From positions 11,887,501-11,951,500 of the forward strand of contig OZ022256.1 in assembly GCA_963978905.1 (NCBI GenBank): 64,000 nucleotides of DNA, given 5' to 3'. This DNA comes from Trichostrongylus colubriformis (taxonomy: Eukaryota; Nematoda; Chromadorea; Rhabditida; Trichostrongylidae). Both the position numbers and the translations under genes were made by a program. The notes beneath the pieces are model-generated. The model did not search any database. It was not told where the DNA came from and saw only the letters and a program-made list of their open reading frames with translations. Each line of letters begins with the position of its first letter. The stretch's first letter is position 1. Positions 58,601-64,000 of this stretch are shown here, in pieces.

Positions 58601-59410
58601 GAAGGCATCGAGTACACGAAAATTGCATTACTGTATGCTCCAAACTCTCCCTACTCCCTTAGCGCCCAAAAAATCGGTCCTTGTACGAGAAACAGCAGAA
58701 AACTCGCCTGGTACAGTATTCAAAAAATCTCACCCTTTGAATTTCCCCCACCCACTGTACAATTACGCGCATAGTAATTTTTGTTTGGCATGTCATAAGC
58801 CCAGCGCGTTTCACCTTCGTCTCTCCTGCATTGCTTAGCTGTGTAATGAGCTGACAGGAACAGGAAATGAAGAAAAAATAAATGTAATTCTGTAGTGAAA
58901 TTTATATCTCGCGTCACAAGATCGGAATCCTGGAGATTAAGAGGCATCAACGGAGGTGATACGAAGGTGATAGCAACCGTTAGCATCTCATCACGAGGCT
59001 CGAAAGGCAAATATTACTATGATCGTTTTGCCTTTCACTTTGACCTCATAGCGTTGGCACTTATGTCTTGCGAAGTGGCGCAGAAACATTAATGATGATT
59101 GAGCCAAATTGATAACGGTGAATAAATTTCGATTAGGAACGTAAGAAGGCAAACTCCGCCAAATCCGTTTCGCTTTCATGTTGTCTCAAAAGCGTTGAAA
59201 CTCACAGGTGGTTTGCATGGTGGGACAGCGACATCAAAAACACATTAAAGGTTGACCGTGAGTGGGTCAAGTGGTTGAATTGGAAATTAGACAAGGTGAC
59301 TAATACTCCGACAAGAAAAAAATTTGAAAGCATCTCCGAAAATAGAAAAATTAAGGCCTTCTCGCGTGTGGTTTGGGTATAAAATCTATTTCAGTGTAAC
59401 TACTATTGCA

Positions 59411-61256
59411 CGCGTTATGCTCTACCTTTCCATCTTGTTATCACTTTCCTTGGCGAGCGGTAATTCTTTCTTGGCAGCATAAGTTGGGAAGCTTCACTCT
59501 GCTTTGCCTCCTAGGAAGCAGTTCAGAATCGCTATTTATAAGAAGGCTGAGAAACTACGCAAATGAAGTGAACGAGGCGCTCACGTCAGTCCAGATGAAG
59601 AAACGTGGAAGACGTATAACTCCTTCGGAATATGTAGCTATGCAATCCAGCTTCTTTAGCAGAGTAAGCGGTGGCTTCCACAAACACGTATATCGGCAAG
59701 TGAACAAGGATTGCATGCGGGTTACTGTGTATGTAGAGGCGGTACCGATTTTTTAAAGGCACCGGAAGCGATAAATCTAACAGATTGCAGAGCGACACGC
59801 GGTGCGGACCCCAAGCCGCGATTTTTCAGCTAGTTTCGCTACACATAACTTCTTCTGAAGTGAGCAAATTGTCTTCGGAGAACATCTGTTCATAGTTTCA
59901 ATTTATTCTTACCCCTTCCGGTACCTTTACGGAAATACATTGTGAACAACGAAACGAAACCTAGCGTAAACAAAAAAGAAACGTCGCCTTGCTTCACCCC
60001 AGAAGGGGTGCTTACTTCTTTAATTCTCCATGACCTGGAGGAGATTGGAGGAAAAGTCAGTGCAAATGTGACGGTACTTTTTCTAAATCATTTATTGAGC
60101 TGCGCACGAGTGCTTCGCAAACAGCGTTACTTGTAAAAAGAAGACCGGTAATCGGAGGATGAAGAGACCTACTCTTAATGCATGATTCGGTTGAAACTCG
60201 TTCTCACGGAAATACACTGTGAACAACGAACAACTACTCACAATACTCATTGAATTAATGCGTATTCACCTTGTTAAACAGGTACTTCTTAATCAAAGTA
60301 GGCCACTTTGATGCTCGGGAAAAAGACTTATTCCACCCACGAAGGTCGGTTCATTTTGGTATAAAGGTACTGGTGAGGGAGCTAATGGCCGCTCAAAAAA
60401 TTATTAAATACGAATGTCCAGGTGTTTACTGGTACGAGGGTGAAGAAAAACCCAATAGAACGGTCGGAAACCCAATTAATGAGACACCCTCCCCGCAGTT
60501 TATTCCGAAATGAGGCGGGCTCTGTTAAGGAAAGGGGACGGCATTGCCAAAATAAGTGGCAGATCCTGAAAAGACGGCACTTAAGAAGTTCGGGGGAGCT
60601 GCTTTTCATCGGAAATTTCCCCATATATAGTCTCCCTGGACTCGTAGCTTTCATTTTGATAACTCGCCTCAGGAGATCTCGTTACTTACATTACCCCTAC
60701 CATTCTCTGTGAAGGTAGACTAGAAGTTGGTGGTACTCTAACAAGTCGGTATGGTGGGTACGATCAAATACTGCTAGAAATCTCTCCTCGGTTTACATCT
60801 GTGGACTGTATGGCGACAGAGGACAAGTGGGAGACATGACTGGATTTTCTATGAGGTCATATTATGCATCAAAAACACTTTCAAATGCCTTTTTCTACTT
60901 TTCACTAAGTCATATTATGCACCGAAAACACTTCGCTTACTACAACTGGGTGCGTGGTTTATATTCAAAAAGGTAAACAAGTTTGCCATTCTCAATATTT
61001 AAGTCCTCGACACGGCCATTGCTATTTGAGCACTAGTAAATAAATTTGGATAACGAGTAACTTTTAGCTGCCAATTCACCAATGAACTTTGAAAATACCG
61101 TCCGCTAGAGTATTAATAGCTTTTGTAAACGGGGATAGGAAATTAGCTTCATGGTATGATTCTGGAAACAGCAGAATACGGTACTATCCACTCCCACTGT
61201 TCATAGCACGTTTCCGCATCTTAGGCAGTCTCCGATCTTTCTTTTCGTAGACCTCT

Positions 61257-61306
<50 letters not shown>

Positions 61307-61631
61307 CTGTCATGATAAAGAGTGGTGAACGAACGCCTTTTCGGATAGAAACGAGATGATCCAAAAATTCATTTTCTAGAACGAATACATTCAGAAGGCG
61401 CTAGAAATCCGTAAGTTTGTGGTGTGGCGCATCTTGAAAATGGATGGAATAAAGCGAGAACTCATCACCATGGTTTTCACGTTATGCGAACTGATAAAAG
61501 TATACTTGAGACTTTCTGTTAATATATTATAATTAATTTGTTACAAAGCAAAAAAAAGGTCAATCACTACAATTCTTCGTTGATACTTTTGGTCTGAAAA
61601 TATTATTATGTACACCTTCACGTTCTGGAGC
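59411..61631. other. Intergenic DNA between UGT-C flank and UGT-D
   Basis: No gene was recognised. The 116-codon frame at 59406-59756 has no family resemblance. About 60500-60715 contains a diverged repeat related to 46600-46860. Confidence 0.4.
61258..61306 (+). repeat. (TAA)n microsatellite
   Basis: About 16 uninterrupted TAA units. It is a good length-polymorphism marker next to UGT-D. Confidence 0.97.
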
Positions 61632-64000
61632 CTAGTCTACCTTATTTTTCTGACTAAATGTGGCAAAAACAATTCTCCGAACAATTTTAACAACGATAAA
61701 GGCGACGAGAACGACTGCACTGAAAACAACAAGGAAAATGTCGATCAAGAAGTACTCGATGTAGGATAGTTGCCTTCCATAGGGATCGAGGTTTGGCAAA
61801 GGTCCAAATCTGAAAAACGCAATTTGCGCGAAGGTGTTTGCATTTTGTGTAAAGGTAGCTCTGAAGCGAGGGAAGTTTTTGTTATCCATGCGTGTTCCCG
61901 TACTTTTCGCCTGGACTGGAACGATTTCATTCCCTTAGCAGACGGAATCAGGCCTGCCTGGTTGCAAAAAACTATAGTGAGATGGGATCAAGCCTGGCGC
62001 AAGGAAAATATATTTCCTGCGTTTATTGTCGGGCTCAACATAGGTACACTATCGGGGTGACGCCTGCTGGGACAACTAGCTAATAAGGTAAACGGTGAAG
62101 ATAATGTGATCGCTTCGAGCAGCCCTGACAAAGGCATGCTAGGTACTCACACGTAACTCGTATATTACTCAAACGGGAAAATAAGTAAAAAGTACTAAAA
62201 AAAAATAAGTCTGTGACCCATATATTTACGTTGTCTTTGTTCAATAAGGGTCGCATGCAAAGTCTGACGCGAGATGTGACAACCAGGCTTCTGTCGCAAG
62301 ATGTGAGAACTCGGCTAAGATGCAGCAGCTCAAAGCGGTTACCGGGAGGCTAGGCCATCGGAGCAAATACTCACCCATCGGTGGGAGACGAAGTGTGGAA
62401 TTACTTATGTAACTTTCTGCTCCCACTATCAATGCGCCTACGACCGCGACGGACCACGAGACCGCTTCTCGGCCACCTTTTTTGGGAGTTGTATCTCAGA
62501 AGGATTCTTATTTATCGCATGAAACTTCGCATGCTGTCCTCATTAGGCAAATACAGCCCATGGATGTATGGGTAACAGAGAAACCCGTTTTTCTGTGCAT
62601 GATTTCTTTGACTCGAACTTGCAGACAACCTGATATTCCGAAGATTCGCTACTCATTGTTGATGCGGTTGATCTTACCATTAACTCACCTGGCGGCAAAT
62701 TCACTGTGTTTGATAAGGAGTTCTTTGGCACTGATTGGCTGATTTAGAAGCATTTCCGACAGCCGCTTAGCATTACGGGAAAAGCTGTAACAATGCCTTT
62801 GAGTGGAACTGTCCGCAAACTGATCCGTTAATTTCAGTGTTTTGAAAGCGTACCTTGTATCGTTAAAAATCCTTTGTAGTGACTCCCTCAGTTTCTGCGG
62901 ATGAAACAAATCGTATTTACTCAAAACAATACCGCAACCATGCTTAGCGAGCATGTGAGCATTTCTCGTCTGATCACCAAAGATTGGCACCTTGAAAAAG
63001 TAACGGATAGAGCCACTTGCAAGTGAAGAGCCCTCCACGCAATCGCAGCAGAATAGAACTGTAATTAACTCACTAATATTGCTGGTTTTCCTAGATGAGC
63101 GAGCTCAGTGGTGCTGCCCAAGCCTCCATGAGTGATGAATGCTGTTAGACGAGGGTCAGCTGAATAATCTTCTCTTGGTACACTTCAAATTACTTTCCTA
63201 CTATGTATCTTTTTTTGTTATAAAGAAAAATGGCTGGCAGCTTATTGCTTTCCACGACAACAGTTCTTCCTTCTTCTTTTTTATTCGACTTATTTATTTT
63301 ATTTTTTACATATATATTTTTATATTGTCGATTTGTTTTGACCACTGGTGCTGAATAATTTAGATTATTAAGCATTTCCTCTGTATCTTTAAATTTCATA
63401 ATGACTTACCGAGAAGAGCGTTCTGCGAAACCCATGTGCTGAGGTGAACATTCTTGAGATGGGAAGCTAGTTGTGAGCCTTCAACTTCGTATTTCCAAAT
63501 AAACGTTGTTTCAGGCATACTTTCGAAAACTTCCAGAAGAGCATTTCTAAACAGTGCCCAACACTGGAAAAAAATTACTCTGCCATGACTGTTACTATGT
63601 ATGATCGTACCAAGAAAATAACCTTCTAGAAACCACCCCACCCCACAAACCCCGCCCATTCACAAGATTTAGCCCACAAGTACACAGAAATACGATTGTT
63701 TCGAGAAGCAGGTGGTTTTTTCATAGAAAATTCCTATTTTTCACATTTCAAGCGCAGTACTCAAGAAGCTGTTTGCGAGAGCTCATAAAAGCTTACCTGG
63801 ATTCGTCTGGCATGTACACAGCCTTCGCTGCCGATCCGAATGATACCAGTACGGTGGTGTTTCTCTCACTCAGTATGCTATGCCACTCCTGATCAGTTAA
63901 CAATGTTGAGATAAGATATCAATAGAAAAAAAGGGAATCCAGTTCCACAACCTTAGACAGTACATTTTTCTTGGGATCAATACGGACTGCAATTCCGCCT
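61632..64000 (-). CDS. UDP-glucuronosyltransferase UGT-D, partial
   Basis: Minus-strand exons in the window: 64000-63952 (3' part of exon 7), 63888-63797, 63546-63410, 63159-63074, 62990-62854, 62784-62689, 61809-61632. Exon lengths (92, 137, 86, 137, 96, 178) and phases equal those of A to C. The 5' exons lie beyond the window edge. The visible part covers the UDP-sugar-binding half: [27 protein letters not shown], then the membrane helix and a C-terminus KNKVD that keeps KxKxx. It is the most diverged copy: WVSQ replaces WVPQ in the signature, HGCGIV replaces HGGGIV, and exon 13 starts FGPLP. Introns 8 and 12 lack the R repeat. No disabling mutation was seen in the visible exons. Confidence 0.9.
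62190..62610. mobile_element. TTAA-type foldback element, copy d, in UGT-D intron 12
   Basis: Diverged copy: GACCCATATATTTACGTTGT on the left, and CATGGATGTATGGGTAACAG followed by GATTTCTTTGACTCG on the right. The ends have decayed, so this is the oldest-looking copy besides copy a. Confidence 0.7.

Larger units (their letters stand above)
47668..59410 (-). repeat. Right arm of large inverted duplication (contains UGT-C)
   Basis: Mirror of 34540-45301. It carries private additions, notably the foldback at 58175-58600, a longer intron 2 with repeat S (54435-54765) and a G-rich run. The arm is therefore somewhat longer than its partner. Confidence 0.85.

Noticed and set aside
59406..59756. 116-codon open frame upstream of UGT-C
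   Set aside because: No motif, signal or homology was recognised. It begins at the edge of the inverted duplication and looks like chance.
61258..61306. CRISPR-like or regulatory array
   Set aside because: It is a plain TAA microsatellite. No spaced repeats of CRISPR type occur anywhere in the window.

Overview
The window looks like nuclear DNA of a clade V (strongylid or hookworm-like) nematode. The reasons are intron-split genes with GT-AG exons of 43 to 178 bases, UDP-glucuronosyltransferase (UGT) genes of nematode type, cecropia-type mariner elements, and very dense short foldback transposons in introns and intergenic DNA. The species assignment is inference from family resemblance. No database was searched.

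The core is a UGT cluster. UGT-A (+, 17796-30112) and UGT-C (-, 55811-47668) each assemble from 13 exons into intact 528-residue type I ER membrane enzymes. UGT-B (+, 37761-45301) has the same 13 exons, but a single in-frame TAA early in exon 13 removes the membrane anchor and ER-retrieval tail. UGT-D (-, 64000-61632) is partial: exons 7 (3' part) to 13 lie in the window. Exon sizes and intron phases are the same wherever they can be compared. A degraded fifth UGT terminal exon lies at about 12.0 kb on the minus strand.

B and C, with about 3 kb of 5' flank, are the arms of a large inverted duplication (about 34.5-45.3 kb against 59.4-47.7 kb). A is a direct paralogue of B that shares 5' and 3' flanks. 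Shared and private transposon insertions order the events: a tRNA-like repeat in intron 3 and an R-type repeat in introns 8 and 12 are common to A, B and C; a foldback in intron 6 is common to B and C only; several nested elements are private to one copy. A 222-bp tract identical between A and B, crossing an intron, suggests recent gene conversion.

The left third (1-17 kb) holds no intact host gene that I can recognise. It is a transposon nest: a foldback element at about 5.4-8.8 kb is split by a long-arm IS630/Tc1-related derivative, an almost intact mariner (6611-7902) and an internally deleted mariner abutting it at a shared TA. A third deleted mariner and several palindromic elements follow. 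Between A and B lies a minus-strand Hsp70-superfamily gene fragment most like HSPA13/STC-1 (31.7-33.0 kb), probably degenerate. Intron 9 of UGT-A carries a private insertion of about 3 kb with a broken UPF1-like helicase remnant between imperfect direct repeats.

As enzymes, the UGTs would add a sugar from a UDP-sugar to small lipophilic compounds in the ER lumen. The copies differ at sugar-binding and membrane-anchoring positions, so the cluster shows recent duplication with functional divergence or decay.
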